A stretch of 64,000 nt of DNA. It comes from Myxococcaceae bacterium JPH2 (GTDB taxonomy: Bacteria; Myxococcota; Myxococcia; Myxococcales; Myxococcaceae). Below the pieces are notes generated by a model, which saw only the letters and a program-made list of their open reading frames with translations, was not told the origin of the DNA and made no database searches. Within the stretch, counting starts at the first letter, position 1, and each line of letters begins with the position of its first letter. The DNA is taken from positions 434,001 through 498,000 of the forward strand of contig JAEMGR010000009.1 in NCBI GenBank assembly GCA_016458225.1, given 5' to 3'. A program made the position numbers and the translations under genes. Below, one piece after another: positions 45,984-56,633 of this stretch.

Positions 45984-47281
45984 CCCAGCCTCCAGGCCCG
46001 CGCCGCGTCGCCGTGCGCATACAGGCCCTCGGCATCCGCCATGGCCCCCACGTCGCCGGCCAGGGACACCGCCGCGGAGCGCTCCACCCGCTGGTAGGTG
46101 GTCCATCGGAAGAAATCGAGCGCGCTCAAGCCCGAGTACACCCGCGCCAACCCCGCGGTGGGCAGCACATGGTTCGCCCCGGTCAAGTAGTCGCCGAAGG
46201 CCACGGAGGAGCGCTCGCCCAGGAAGACCGTCCCCGCGTTGCGCACCCTCGCCAGGTCGGCCTGGGGCGCGGCGGTGGCGATGAGCAGGTGCTCGGGCGC
46301 GAAGTCCGACACGAAGGGCCAGACTTCATCCAGCGAGGCCACGCTCAGCACCGCGCCCTGCCCGGCCAGCGCGGCGGCGACGATGGCATCCCGCCTCGCC
46401 TCTCCCGCCAGGCGATCCACCGCGTCGACAATCGCTTGCGCCAACTCGTCCCCCAGCGCCAGCGCGACACAGCATGCATCCGGGTCGTGCTCCGCCTGCG
46501 CGACCATCTCTCGCGCGACGGCCTCAGGGCTCGCGGTGGCGTCGGCCACCACCAGCAGCTCACTCGGGCCGGCGGGAGCATCGATGCCCACCGCGTCCAC
46601 GACCTGCAGCTTCGCCGCCGCGACATAGGCATTGCCCGGCCCCACGATGCGATCCACCCGTGGCACCGTGCTCGTGCCGTAGGCCATGGCGGCCACCGCG
46701 CCCGCGCCGCCCAAGGCGAAGACGCGATCCGCTCCCGCCAAGGCCGCTGCCGCGAGCACTCCGGGGCTCGGCAGGCCATTGGGTCCGGGCGGCGAGCACA
46801 CGATGATCTCGCCGACGCCCGCGACCTTCGCGGGCACCACGCCCATGAGCACGCTGCTGGGATACGCGGCCCTACCGCCCGGCGCGTAGACGCCCACGCG
46901 TCCCAACGGATCCGGTCTGCGGCCCACCAACACGCCCGGCTCGGTCTCCACCTCCACCGTGCGAGGACGTTGGGCGGCGTGGGCTCGGGCGATGTTGCCC
47001 ACGGCTCGGGAGAGCGCGGCGCGCAGGGGCTGAGACAGGCTCGCGAGCGCCGCGTCCCACCGCACGCGAGGCACCTCCAGGGCCGCCAGCTCCACCCGGT
47101 CGAACTGGCGCGCGAGCGCGAAGAGGGCCGCGTCGCCTTCCGCGCGCACTCGGGCGATGACCGAACGGACCTGCTCCGTCACGTGCGCGTCCGTCGCGGA
47201 GGAGCGCTGCATCAAGGCCCGACGAGACTCGGGGTCGAGTTCCGCGAGGGCACCGCGATACTTCAGGAGGGACGTGCTCAT
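45980..47281 (-). CDS. hisD: Histidinol dehydrogenase
   Basis: At 433 residues, this zinc enzyme carries out the last two oxidations to histidine. Conserved segments include VGVYAPGGRAAYPSSVLMG, IVGPGNAYVAAAK, the zinc region QAEHDPDACC, FAPEHLLI, and GDYLTGANHVLPTAGLAR. It starts in an ATGA overlap with the hisG stop. Confidence 0.97.
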   Translation of the reverse strand: MSTSLLKYRGALAELDPESRRALMQRSSATDAHVTEQVRSVIARVRAEGDAALFALARQFDRVELAALEVPRVRWDAALASLSQPLRAALSRAVGNIARAHAAQRPRTVEVETEPGVLVGRRPDPLGRVGVYAPGGRAAYPSSVLMGVVPAKVAGVGEIIVCSPPGPNGLPSPGVLAAAALAGADRVFALGGAGAVAAMAYGTSTVPRVDRIVGPGNAYVAAAKLQVVDAVGIDAPAGPSELLVVADATASPEAVAREMVAQAEHDPDACCVALALGDELAQAIVDAVDRLAGEARRDAIVAAALAGQGAVLSVASLDEVWPFVSDFAPEHLLIATAAPQADLARVRNAGTVFLGERSSVAFGDYLTGANHVLPTAGLARVYSGLSALDFFRWTTYQRVERSAAVSLAGDVGAMADAEGLYAHGDAARAWRLG

Positions 47282-48135
47282 GCCATCAGCCTCTCGATGC
47301 GGGTGACGAGGATGCCTTCACAACCCAGTGACTTCAGCGCGCGGATGGTTGCGTCGAGTGTCCGCGCCAGCACGACGGCGTGCACCGCCACGAAGCGCCC
47401 CCCATCGAGGACGTCCACCACCGTGGGCCCGTTGAGTCCGGGGAGCACCTCGCGCACGCGCCCCAGCTCCTGCTTGGGCACGTTCGCCATGAGGTAGCGC
47501 CGGCAGCGCGCGGCGATCACCGAGCCCAGCGCTCGCGACAGCTCATCCAACGCCTGCCTCGCGTCCGCGTCATTGCCCTGGCAGGCGACGAGCCGGGCGC
47601 TCGACTCCAACACGGTGGACACCTCGCGCAGCCCGTTCATCCGCAACGTCGAGCCCGTGGACGTGAGGTCCACCACGAGGTCCGCGATCCCCAGGCGCGG
47701 CGCGATCTCCGCCGCCCCCGACACCGGCACCACCGTCACGCTGCGCCCCACCTGGTCGAAGTGAGCCTGCGTCAGTCGGGGGAAGCAGCTCGCCACCCGC
47801 ATGCCGTCCACCACGTCCGCCTCGGTCGCGATGCCGCTGTCCTCGCGGGCCGCCACCACCAGACGACAGCGGCCGAACTCCAGGTCGCGCAGCAGCTCCA
47901 CCGGACGTCCCGCCTCACTCACGAGGTCCCAACCCGTGACGCCGGCATGCGCCGCGCCATCCGCGACGAACTCGGGGATGTCCTGGGCCCGCACGAAGAG
48001 GGCCTCGAACTGGCCGCCCAGCGACGCGGACAGCGCGCGCTCTCCCCTGGCGCGCACCTCCAATCCCGCGTCGTGGAACAGCTCGCGGATCTCCTCGGAC
48101 AGACGGCCTTTGTTGGGCAGGGCGATCTTCAGCAT
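47278..48135 (-). CDS. hisG: ATP phosphoribosyltransferase, long form
   Basis: At 285 residues, it catalyses the first, committed step from ATP and PRPP. The catalytic lobes carry ALPNKGRLSEEI and the PRPP loop DLTSTGSTLRMNGLREV. The last 75 residues (KQELGRVREVLPGLNGPTVV and beyond) are the ACT-like regulatory domain of the long form, so feedback inhibition by histidine is expected and no HisZ is needed. ATG 48135 starts MLKIALPN. It is the first gene of the operon, preceded by the attenuator. Confidence 0.96.
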   Translation of the reverse strand: MLKIALPNKGRLSEEIRELFHDAGLEVRARGERALSASLGGQFEALFVRAQDIPEFVADGAAHAGVTGWDLVSEAGRPVELLRDLEFGRCRLVVAAREDSGIATEADVVDGMRVASCFPRLTQAHFDQVGRSVTVVPVSGAAEIAPRLGIADLVVDLTSTGSTLRMNGLREVSTVLESSARLVACQGNDADARQALDELSRALGSVIAARCRRYLMANVPKQELGRVREVLPGLNGPTVVDVLDGGRFVAVHAVVLARTLDATIRALKSLGCEGILVTRIERLMA

Positions 48136-48160
48136 CAATGGGCTCGGGGGCTGCGAGGGG

Positions 48161-48198
48161 AAAAACGAAAAAAGGCCCGTCCTGGGGGGACGGGCCTT
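48161..48198 (-). terminator. His operon attenuator (Rho-independent terminator upstream of hisG)
   Basis: On the minus strand AAGGCCCGTCC (48198-48188) pairs perfectly with GGACGGGCCTT (48182-48172) around a 5-base loop, followed by a T-rich run (TTTTTTCGTTTTT). It lies 39 bases after the stop of the histidine-rich leader frame and ends about 25 bases before hisG. A six-base match, GACGGG in leader codons 13-14 with CCCGTC in the 5' arm, could form an alternative antiterminator. Confidence 0.82.
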
Positions 48199-48236
48199 CG
48201 GTCATCGCGGCAGGTGCCGGAACGAGGGTGTGCGAG

Positions 48237-48314
48237 CTAGCAGTTCACCCCGGCATGCGCGTGGCCAACGGTCCCGTCGAGGGCCGGCCGATGATGCGCA
48301 TGGGGATGATGCAT
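48237..48314 (-). CDS. hisL: His operon leader peptide
   Basis: A 25-codon frame starts MHHPHAHHRPAL and ends HAHAGVNC-stop. Seven of 25 codons are His (positions 2, 3, 5, 7, 8, 18, 20), and six of these are CAT, which is notable in such GC-rich DNA. It lies just before a strong terminator and the first his gene on the same strand. In known his leaders, ribosome stalling at His codons when charged tRNA-His is low prevents the terminator from forming. No good ribosome binding site is visible before the ATG, so translation may be weak or leaderless. It was recognised by composition and position, not by homology. Confidence 0.8.
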   Translation of the reverse strand: MHHPHAHHRPALDGTVGHAHAGVNC

Positions 48315-48336
48315 GGAAGCGAAACGCACGGACTCA

Positions 48337-48365
48337 TGGGTAGCGCCAAAGCCTCGCGTCGTCAA
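48337..48365 (-). promoter_or_regulatory. Possible his operon promoter
   Basis: TTGACG (48365-48360) and TACCCA (48342-48337) are 17 bases apart on the minus strand, just before the leader ATG at 48314. The -35 is good and the -10 is poor. The region also serves the divergent thiO gene. Confidence 0.3.
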
Positions 48366-48431
48366 CCGGACCCCGGTGCGCCTTCGCCATCTCGCTTGCA
48401 AAGCCCTGTCGAGGCGAGCACAAGCGCACAC

Positions 48432-49550
48432 ATGCAAGACACGGAAGTCATCGTGGTGGGTGGCGGCGTCATGGGCTGCGGCATCGCGCTGCGGCTGCGA
48501 CAAGGTGGCGCTCGCGTCACCGTGCTCGAGCGCTCCATCCCCGGCGCCGAGGCATCGAGCGCCGCGGCCGGAATCCTCGCGCCGCAGTGGGAGTCCGAGG
48601 GCCCCGGAGCCTTCATGGATCTGTGCCTGAGAAGTCGCGCGCTCTATGGGAGCTTCGCCGCGGAGCTGCGCGAGCTGACCGGCGTGGACGTGGGCTATCG
48701 CCCGTGCGGCCTGCTCAAGGCGGTGTTCGACGAGGCCGGCGTGCATCACCTGGAGGCCACCGTCGGTTGGCAGCGCGGACTGGGCTTGCGCGCCGAGCGA
48801 CTCGATGGCGCGCAGGCTCGTGCCCTGGAGCCCCAGCTGTCGCCTCGGGTCGTGGCCGCGGCGCACTTCCCGGATGATCACCACGTGGACAACCGGCTGC
48901 TCGTGCGCGCCCTCACCATGGCCGCGGCGCGAGTGGGCACCACGTTCCAGAGCGGCCACGTGCGCGGCGTGGTGCACGAGAACGGGCGCGCGGTGGGCGT
49001 CGACCTGGATGGCCAGGTGCTGCGCGCGGACGCGGTGGTGCTCGCGGCTGGCTCGTGGTCCGCCCTGGTTCCCGGCGCGGGCGTGGCCGCGCAGGCGGTG
49101 CGGCCGGCTCGCGGACAGATGGTGCAGTTCCAGACACGGCTTCCGTTGCTGGAGCGCATCGTCACGTCGGAGAAGGGCTACCTGGTGCCCCGCGTGGACG
49201 GGCGTGTCATCGCTGGGAGCACCATGGAGCTGGTCGGCTTCGACAAGCAGGTGACGGCCGCCGGTGTGGCCCGCATCCTCGACATGGCCCTGGAGCTGTG
49301 CCCCGAGCTGGCCCAGGCCCCCATCACCGAGACCTGGGCGGGCTTCCGCCCCTGGACCGAGGACCACCTGCCCTACCTGGGAGGGGGGCCCACCCCCGGC
49401 CTCTTCCTGGCCACCGGACACTTCCGCAACGGCATCCTCCTGGCCCCCATCACCGCGAAACTCGTCGCCGAGGCGGTGCTGGGACAGCCTCCTTCCGTGG
49501 ACCTGGCGCCGTTCCGGTATGATCGGCCGCCCGCCCGCCTGCCCGCGTGA
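48432..49550 (+). CDS. thiO: Glycine oxidase ThiO (FAD-dependent)
   Basis: At 372 residues, this DAO-family flavoprotein forms dehydroglycine for the thiamine thiazole ring. The FAD-binding start is VIVVGGGVMGCGIALRLRQG; ERSIPGAEASSAAAGILAPQ and the C-terminal WAGFRPWTEDHLPYLG and TGHFRNGILLAP are typical of ThiO. ATG 48432 places the dinucleotide motif at residue 7; the upstream open frame runs across the his leader region and is not used. thiC lies 3 kb downstream on the other strand. A general D-amino acid or glycine oxidase role is the alternative. Confidence 0.88.
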   Translation: MQDTEVIVVGGGVMGCGIALRLRQGGARVTVLERSIPGAEASSAAAGILAPQWESEGPGAFMDLCLRSRALYGSFAAELRELTGVDVGYRPCGLLKAVFDEAGVHHLEATVGWQRGLGLRAERLDGAQARALEPQLSPRVVAAAHFPDDHHVDNRLLVRALTMAAARVGTTFQSGHVRGVVHENGRAVGVDLDGQVLRADAVVLAAGSWSALVPGAGVAAQAVRPARGQMVQFQTRLPLLERIVTSEKGYLVPRVDGRVIAGSTMELVGFDKQVTAAGVARILDMALELCPELAQAPITETWAGFRPWTEDHLPYLGGGPTPGLFLATGHFRNGILLAPITAKLVAEAVLGQPPSVDLAPFRYDRPPARLPA

Positions 49551-49610
49551 AGGTGGTAATTTCTCTTACTCGTTCGCCTTTGAAAGCGGGAAACCTCTAG
49601 AATCCCCCCC

Positions 49611-50855
49611 GTGGAAGCCATCCCTCCTGCCCCGCCTCGAATCCTGATCGTCGACGATGACGACTCCGTCCGGGACGTCATCTCCGTCCTCCTCCGGGAG
49701 GAGGGCTACAACTGTGTCGTGGCCAGCGGCGCCGAGATGGCGCTGGATGTCGCGGGCGAAGAGGACACGCCGCTCGTCATCAGCGACATGAAGATGCCGG
49801 GCCGGGATGGGCTCTGGCTGCTGGAGAACCTGCGCGAGCGGCTGCCGGACACGTCCGTCATCATGCTCACCGGCTACGGCGACACCGAGTCCGCGGTGGA
49901 CTGTCTGCGCCGTGGCGCGGTGGACTACCTGCTCAAGCCACCCAAGCTGACCGACCTCATCCGCGCCATCGAGCGCGCGTTGGCCAAGCGGCGCATCGAG
50001 ATGGCGCGCAAGCGCTACCAGAAGAAGCTCGAGCGCAAGGTGCGCGACCGCACCGCCGAGCTGCGCACCGCACTGCGCGACATCGCGAACACGTACCAGA
50101 ACACCCTCTTGGCCCTGGTGGCGGCGCTGGACGCGCGCGAGCACGAGACGAGCGACCACTCGCTGCGCGTGGTGAGCTACACGAGCGCCATCGCGCATCG
50201 CATGGGCATCCACGGCAAGGAGCTGGATGAGATTGGCCGTGGCGCCCTCCTGCACGACATCGGGAAGATTGGCGTGCCCGACGCGGTGCTGCTCAAGCCC
50301 GGCAAGCTGACTCCCGACGAGTGGTTGGAGATGCGGAAGCATCCGGAGATCGGCTTCCAGATGATCCAGAACATCCCCTTCCTCTCCACGCCGGCGCAGA
50401 TCGTCCTGTCCCATCAGGAGCGCTACGACGGAGCGGGCTACCCTCGCAATCTCCAGCGCCAGGAGATCCACGTGGGCGCGCGCATCTTCGCGGTGGCGGA
50501 CACCCTGGACGCGATGACGAGCGATCGCCCGTACCGCAAGGGGACGTCGTTCGCGAACGCCATCCAGGAGATCAAGCGCTGCGCCAACACCCAGTTTGAT
50601 CCGGACGTGGTGCGCGCCTTCCTGGACATCGGCGAGGAGGGCCTCATCCGCATCAAGGAGGAGATGGCCCAGCGCAAGCTCCAGCCCCTCCAGGTGGAGG
50701 CGGAGGCCCTGGAGGCCGAGGCGGAGCTGGCGCGGCTGACGGATACAGAGGACGACGCGGAGACGACCGCTCCGGGCAACCGCCCGCCCGCGGGCACTTC
50801 CGCGGAGGAGCAGCTCAAGGTGGCCGTGCGTTCGGCCACGGGAACCAAGGGCTGA
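49611..50855 (+). CDS. Response regulator with HD-GYP domain (cyclic di-GMP phosphodiesterase type)
   Basis: This 414-residue protein has a receiver domain (about 8-125) with phosphoacceptor Asp59 in LVISDMKMPG and the Lys of LLKPPKL, then a coiled-coil linker. An HD-GYP domain follows (about 150-340) with LLHDIGKIGVPD, the later His of SHQERYDGAGYP and the GxGYP motif intact. This supports c-di-GMP hydrolysis. A Glu/Ala-rich tail follows. The GTG at 49611 precedes the conserved RILIVDDDDSV; no clear ribosome binding site is seen. No partner kinase is adjacent. The next gene, moaA, follows in 37 bases but is functionally unrelated. Confidence 0.93.
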   Translation: MEAIPPAPPRILIVDDDDSVRDVISVLLREEGYNCVVASGAEMALDVAGEEDTPLVISDMKMPGRDGLWLLENLRERLPDTSVIMLTGYGDTESAVDCLRRGAVDYLLKPPKLTDLIRAIERALAKRRIEMARKRYQKKLERKVRDRTAELRTALRDIANTYQNTLLALVAALDAREHETSDHSLRVVSYTSAIAHRMGIHGKELDEIGRGALLHDIGKIGVPDAVLLKPGKLTPDEWLEMRKHPEIGFQMIQNIPFLSTPAQIVLSHQERYDGAGYPRNLQRQEIHVGARIFAVADTLDAMTSDRPYRKGTSFANAIQEIKRCANTQFDPDVVRAFLDIGEEGLIRIKEEMAQRKLQPLQVEAEALEAEAELARLTDTEDDAETTAPGNRPPAGTSAEEQLKVAVRSATGTKG

Positions 50856-50892
50856 GCACCCCAGCGGCTGGCACGGCGGACGAGCGCCCGTG

Positions 50893-51891
50893 ATGACCGA
50901 ACTCCAGACGACTCCGCTCGCACCCCCTCTGCGCGACGCGCAGGGGCGCGTCATGACGTACCTGCGGCTGAGCGTCACGGACCGCTGCAACTTCCGCTGC
51001 GCCTACTGCTCACCGGCCTCATGGGGCGGGCGCAAGGATTTGCTCACCGCGGAGGAGTTCGCGCGCATCGCCTCCGTCTTCGCGCGCATGGGCATCCGCC
51101 GCGTGCGCCTCACCGGCGGCGAGCCGCTCATCCGGCCCGACATCCTCGACATCGCCCAGCGGATCGCGGCGCTGCCCGGCGTGGCGCACCTGGCGATCAC
51201 CACCAACGCCAGCCGCTTGGAGACGCTCGCCCTGCCCTTGCGTGAGGCGGGCGTCAGCCAGCTCAACCTGAGCCTGGACACGCTCGAGGCCGCGACGTTC
51301 CGCAGCATCTCCCGGCAGGGAGACCTGGACGCGGTGCTGCGGGGAATCGACGCGGCGGCGCACGCGGGGTTCGCCTCGCTCAAGCTCAACGTCGTCGTGA
51401 TGCGCGGCGTGAACGACACCGAGGTCCCCGCGCTGGTGGCCTACGCGCACGCGCGCGGCATCACCCCGCGCTTCATCGAGCTCATGCCCTTTGGCCAGGG
51501 CACGCCCGTGCCCACCGCGGAGCTGCTGGAGCGACTCCAGGACGCGGGGCTGTCGCTCACGCCCGAGCCCGCGGAGCCCGGCACGTCCGACACGGCCGGC
51601 CCCGCCCATTACTGGCGCACCGACTCGGGGCGCGTGGGCTTCATCTCCCCGCTGACGCGCAACTTCTGCGGCGGGTGCAACCGCGTGCGCGTGGCGTCGA
51701 ACGGGGACCTGAGGAGCTGCCTGGGGGGACGTGCCCAGGCGCCGCTGCATCAGCTCATCCGCGGCGGTGCCAGCGACGAGGAGCTGGCGCTGGCGGTGCG
51801 GCGCGCGCTCGGCGACAAGCCCGAGGGCCATCGCTTCACCGACGCCGGCAACGGCGCCACGCTGCTGCCCATGATGGGCATTGGCGGCTGA
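50893..51891 (+). CDS. moaA: GTP 3',8-cyclase MoaA
   Basis: At 332 residues, this radical-SAM enzyme starts molybdopterin synthesis from GTP. The SAM cluster motif is DRCNFRCAYC (Cx3Cx2C), the second cluster motif is CGGCNRVRVASNGDLRSC (Cx2Cx13C), RLTGGEPLIRPD is typical, and the essential C-terminal Gly-Gly is present. The start is ATG 50893; a GTG directly before it is in frame. Confidence 0.96.
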   Translation: MTELQTTPLAPPLRDAQGRVMTYLRLSVTDRCNFRCAYCSPASWGGRKDLLTAEEFARIASVFARMGIRRVRLTGGEPLIRPDILDIAQRIAALPGVAHLAITTNASRLETLALPLREAGVSQLNLSLDTLEAATFRSISRQGDLDAVLRGIDAAAHAGFASLKLNVVVMRGVNDTEVPALVAYAHARGITPRFIELMPFGQGTPVPTAELLERLQDAGLSLTPEPAEPGTSDTAGPAHYWRTDSGRVGFISPLTRNFCGGCNRVRVASNGDLRSCLGGRAQAPLHQLIRGGASDEELALAVRRALGDKPEGHRFTDAGNGATLLPMMGIGG

Positions 51892-51906
51892 ACTCCAGAC
51901 GCGACT

Positions 51907-51947
51907 CGGGCGGGCCACCGCCTCAGGGAGTGCGATGGGCCCGCCCG
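51907..51947. terminator. Hairpin between convergent genes (10-bp stem)
   Basis: CGGGCGGGCC (51907-51916) pairs with GGCCCGCCCG (51938-51947). It lies between the moaA stop and the stop of the DUF4870 gene, which face each other. Confidence 0.55.
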
Positions 51948-51960
51948 GATTGCCGCGTGA

Positions 51961-52353
51961 CTACTTCACCAGTCGCAGCGCGAAGGGGTACTTGTAGAGC
52001 TGCCCCTCGTTCGCCTTCAGGCCACCGATGATGCCGAAGACGACCGCGCCGATGAACACCACGGCCAGCAGCACCAGGCCCACGCCCAGGCACGCCGTGG
52101 CGCCGCCCACCAGACCGGCGATGACGCAGGTGATCTGGAAGTTCAGCGACTCGACCGCGTGCGCCCGGATGTAGGACGACTCCTTGCCCTTGGTCATCAT
52201 CAGGAACAGCGGGACCAGGAAGCCAAAGCCCATGAAGAGGTTGGCGACCACCGTGCCGATGTGCGCCAGCATCGCCATCGTCTTCTCATCCTGCGTGGGC
52301 ACCGGGGTCCCCGTGATGAACGAGCCCATCATCTCCTGCTGCTGAGACTCCAT
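51961..52353 (-). CDS. DUF4870-type small membrane protein
   Basis: At 130 residues, the N-terminus is polar with a Met/Gln stretch, then TQDEKTMAMLAHIGTVVANL, two or three membrane helices (GFGFLVPLFLMM; VIAGLVGGATACLGVGLVLL) and the SSYIRAHAVESLNFQIT motif characteristic of DUF4870. Function is unknown. ATG 52353 has a strong GGAGGAAGGA site upstream. Confidence 0.85.
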   Translation of the reverse strand: MESQQQEMMGSFITGTPVPTQDEKTMAMLAHIGTVVANLFMGFGFLVPLFLMMTKGKESSYIRAHAVESLNFQITCVIAGLVGGATACLGVGLVLLAVVFIGAVVFGIIGGLKANEGQLYKYPFALRLVK

Positions 52354-52480
52354 CGTCCTTCCTCCTGCTTTCCGCGGGCGCGAACCACGCCCTTGACGGG
52401 CCACACCATGGCACGCGCCCGCGTCCACTGTCACCAGGAGGACAGAGGATGTGACAGGTCGTCACGACCTGCTTGGAGCC

Positions 52481-54498
<2,018 letters not shown>

Positions 54499-54507
54499 AC
54501 GCGCGTC

Positions 54508-54536
54508 GGTCTAGCGCACGCCATCGCCGCCTTCAA
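54508..54536 (-). promoter_or_regulatory. Probable thiC promoter
   Basis: TTGAAG (54536-54531) and TAGACC (54513-54508) are 17 bases apart on the minus strand. Transcription would start near 54500, directly at the riboswitch, which supports the call. The remaining bases to 54702 hold no gene that I can support. Confidence 0.45.
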
Positions 54537-54702
54537 CCCACCGTTCGGGCAAGGTCGCGTTCGGTGGACACCACTCGGGCTGGGCCCGGGCGTGCGAGCG
54601 GTGCGCCCGGCCTGCTGGCTTGCGCGCGCCGGACGGGGGACTGACCGTCCTAGGCAGCACCTCCGGGGATGGCTCCGGCGGCGCGCCCGAGCGGAGGGCC
54701 CC

Positions 54703-55131
54703 ATGCAGATCGTTGGCGAGCTGATGACACGGCCCGTGGTCACCCTCAAGGAGACCCAGAACCTGGCCAAGGCGGACGAGCTGCTGCGCCTGCACCGCAT
54801 CCGGCACCTGCCGGTGGTGCGCCAGGGGCGGCTGGTGGGGCTCGTCACGCACCGCGACCTGCTGCGCGCGGCGGCGCATCACGGGCCGCCCACCGAGCGC
54901 CCCATCTGGGCCGCGGACATCATGACCCGCGACGTGGCCACGGTGCGGCCGGACACGCCGCTGCGCGACGCGGTGCGGCTGATCCTCTCGCAGAAGTACG
55001 GCTGCCTCCCCGTGGTGGACGAGGACGACGCGCTGCTGGGCATCCTCACCGAGGCGGACCTCGTGAAGTACGCGCAGCACCTCATCGACATCCAGGATCG
55101 CCGGGAGATGGCGGCCTCCTACGACGCGTGA
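54703..55131 (+). CDS. CBS-domain pair protein
   Basis: At 142 residues, it consists of two CBS domains only: MQIVGELMTRPVVTLKETQN with IRHLPVVRQGRLVGLVTHRD, and AADIMTRDVATVRPDTPLRD with GCLPVVDEDDALLGILTEAD. Stand-alone CBS pairs bind adenine nucleotides and act as energy or redox sensors. The ATG at 54703 has GGAGGG four bases upstream. It lies 46 bases before a triple-Usp gene in the same direction; Usp domains also bind ATP, so the two may act in one stress response (inference). Confidence 0.9.
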   Translation: MQIVGELMTRPVVTLKETQNLAKADELLRLHRIRHLPVVRQGRLVGLVTHRDLLRAAAHHGPPTERPIWAADIMTRDVATVRPDTPLRDAVRLILSQKYGCLPVVDEDDALLGILTEADLVKYAQHLIDIQDRREMAASYDA

Positions 55132-55177
55132 GCCCTCCACGGCGCGCGAACGGGCGGCAGACACGAACGGGGGAACC

Positions 55178-56524
55178 ATGTCCATCGTCTTCGGAACCGA
55201 CTTCTCCTCGCAGGCGATGGAGGCGGCGGAGACCGCGACGGCGCTCGCGCACCGGATGGGGGAGTCACTCCATCTGGTGCACGTGACGGAGTACGGCAGC
55301 GGCGGGCGCTCGAAGGCCTCGGACGAGGCGCTGCAGCAGGGCGCCCGGGCTCGCCTGGAGGAACAAGCGGAGGCGCTGCGGGCGCGTGGCGTCGCCGTCG
55401 AGGCGCACCTGCTGGAAGGTGTCCCCGACGAGGTGCTGGTGGACCTGGCCACGAGCCAACACGCCGCCCTCATCGTCCTGTCGCGACACGGCCAGCGGGC
55501 GCCGCGCTGGCGCATGGGCAGCGTGGCCGAGCGCGTGGTGGAGAGCGCGCACTGCCCCGTGCTGGTGCTCCAGAACGCGCGGTCGATGGAGGCGTGGGCC
55601 AGCGGCGTGGGCTCGCTGCGCGTGCTGCTGGGGCTGTCGTTCTCTCCGCCTTCGGACGCGGCGGTGGCGTGGGTGAAGCGGATGCGCTCGCTGGGCCCCT
55701 GTGAGGTCATCGCGGCGCACCACTACTGGGGCGTGGACGCGCACGCGCGCTACGGCCTGCCGCTCACGCCGGGCGCTGAAGCGACCCCCGAAGCGGAGCA
55801 GGCCCTGCGCCGCGACCTGCTCGCGCGGCTGGGTGACATGCCCGGCTCGGGCGCCGTCTGGGTGCAGCTCCAGTCCGGACTGGGCCGCCCCTCCGAGGCG
55901 CTGGTGTCCCTGGCGGGGCGCGAGTCCGTGGACCTCATCGTCGTGGGCACGCATCAGCGCACCGGGGCGCGGCGGTGGTGGTACGGCTCGGTGTCTCAGC
56001 ACGTGCTGCAGAACTCGAGCACCAACGTGCTGTGCGTCCCGGTCAGCGCGCTCCAGCCGCTGCCCCTGCCCTCGGTGCGACGCGTGCTCGTGCCCACGGA
56101 CCTGTCCGACTGGGGCTCGGCCGCCGCGCGGTATGCCTACGCGCTCGTCCCCGAGGGCGGCGCCGTGTGCCTGCTGCACGTGGCCGAGCCCGGCTCCGGC
56201 GAGACGTACGATCCGCGCCGCTTCGTCGAGCCCATGACACCCGAGGCCCGCGCCCAGCGAGAGCGCGTGGAGGTGGCCCTGCGCGCCCTCATCCCCGAGG
56301 AGGCCGCGGCCCGACGCGTCACCACCGAGGTGGAGATCGTCGCCAGCCGGCGCGTCGCGGAGGCCGTTGGTCAGGCGGCGGAGCGGCTCGACTGCGACTT
56401 CATCTGCATGGCCAGTCATGGACGCACGGGCCTGTCACGGGCGCTGGCGGGCTCGGTGGCGCAGGAGGTGATCATGCACGGCGTCCGCCCTGTCTTCGTC
56501 GTCCGGCCTCCCCGCGATGAGTGA
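55178..56524 (+). CDS. Universal stress protein with three Usp domains
   Basis: This 448-residue protein has Usp domain 1 (about 1-130, SIVFGTDFSSQAMEAAETAT to HCPVLVLQN). Domain 2 (about 145-290) is divergent at its start, LRVLLGLSFSPPSDAAVAWV, and ends VGTHQRTGARRWWYGS. Domain 3 (about 300-448) runs from VRRVLVPTDLSDWGSAAARY to MASHGRTGLSRALAGS. Domain 3 has the best match to the ATP-binding Gx2Gx9G(S/T) motif. Most Usp proteins have one or two domains. It probably acts in stress survival in the cytoplasm. It follows the CBS gene and may share its transcript. Confidence 0.9.
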   Translation: MSIVFGTDFSSQAMEAAETATALAHRMGESLHLVHVTEYGSGGRSKASDEALQQGARARLEEQAEALRARGVAVEAHLLEGVPDEVLVDLATSQHAALIVLSRHGQRAPRWRMGSVAERVVESAHCPVLVLQNARSMEAWASGVGSLRVLLGLSFSPPSDAAVAWVKRMRSLGPCEVIAAHHYWGVDAHARYGLPLTPGAEATPEAEQALRRDLLARLGDMPGSGAVWVQLQSGLGRPSEALVSLAGRESVDLIVVGTHQRTGARRWWYGSVSQHVLQNSSTNVLCVPVSALQPLPLPSVRRVLVPTDLSDWGSAAARYAYALVPEGGAVCLLHVAEPGSGETYDPRRFVEPMTPEARAQRERVEVALRALIPEEAAARRVTTEVEIVASRRVAEAVGQAAERLDCDFICMASHGRTGLSRALAGSVAQEVIMHGVRPVFVVRPPRDE

Positions 56525-56633
56525 GCGCGCGCGGGCGTCCCTCCCGAGAGGACGACGCGAGGTCCGCTGTCCGCCATCCGCGCGGCACGGCCATTGAAGA
56601 GGCTCCCTCTCAGCGCCACCTGGGAGGTGTCTC

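Noticed and set aside
48138-48431. Upstream extension of thiO across the his leader
   Set aside because: ThiO homology starts at ATG 48432, and the extension runs antisense through the leader peptide and attenuator.
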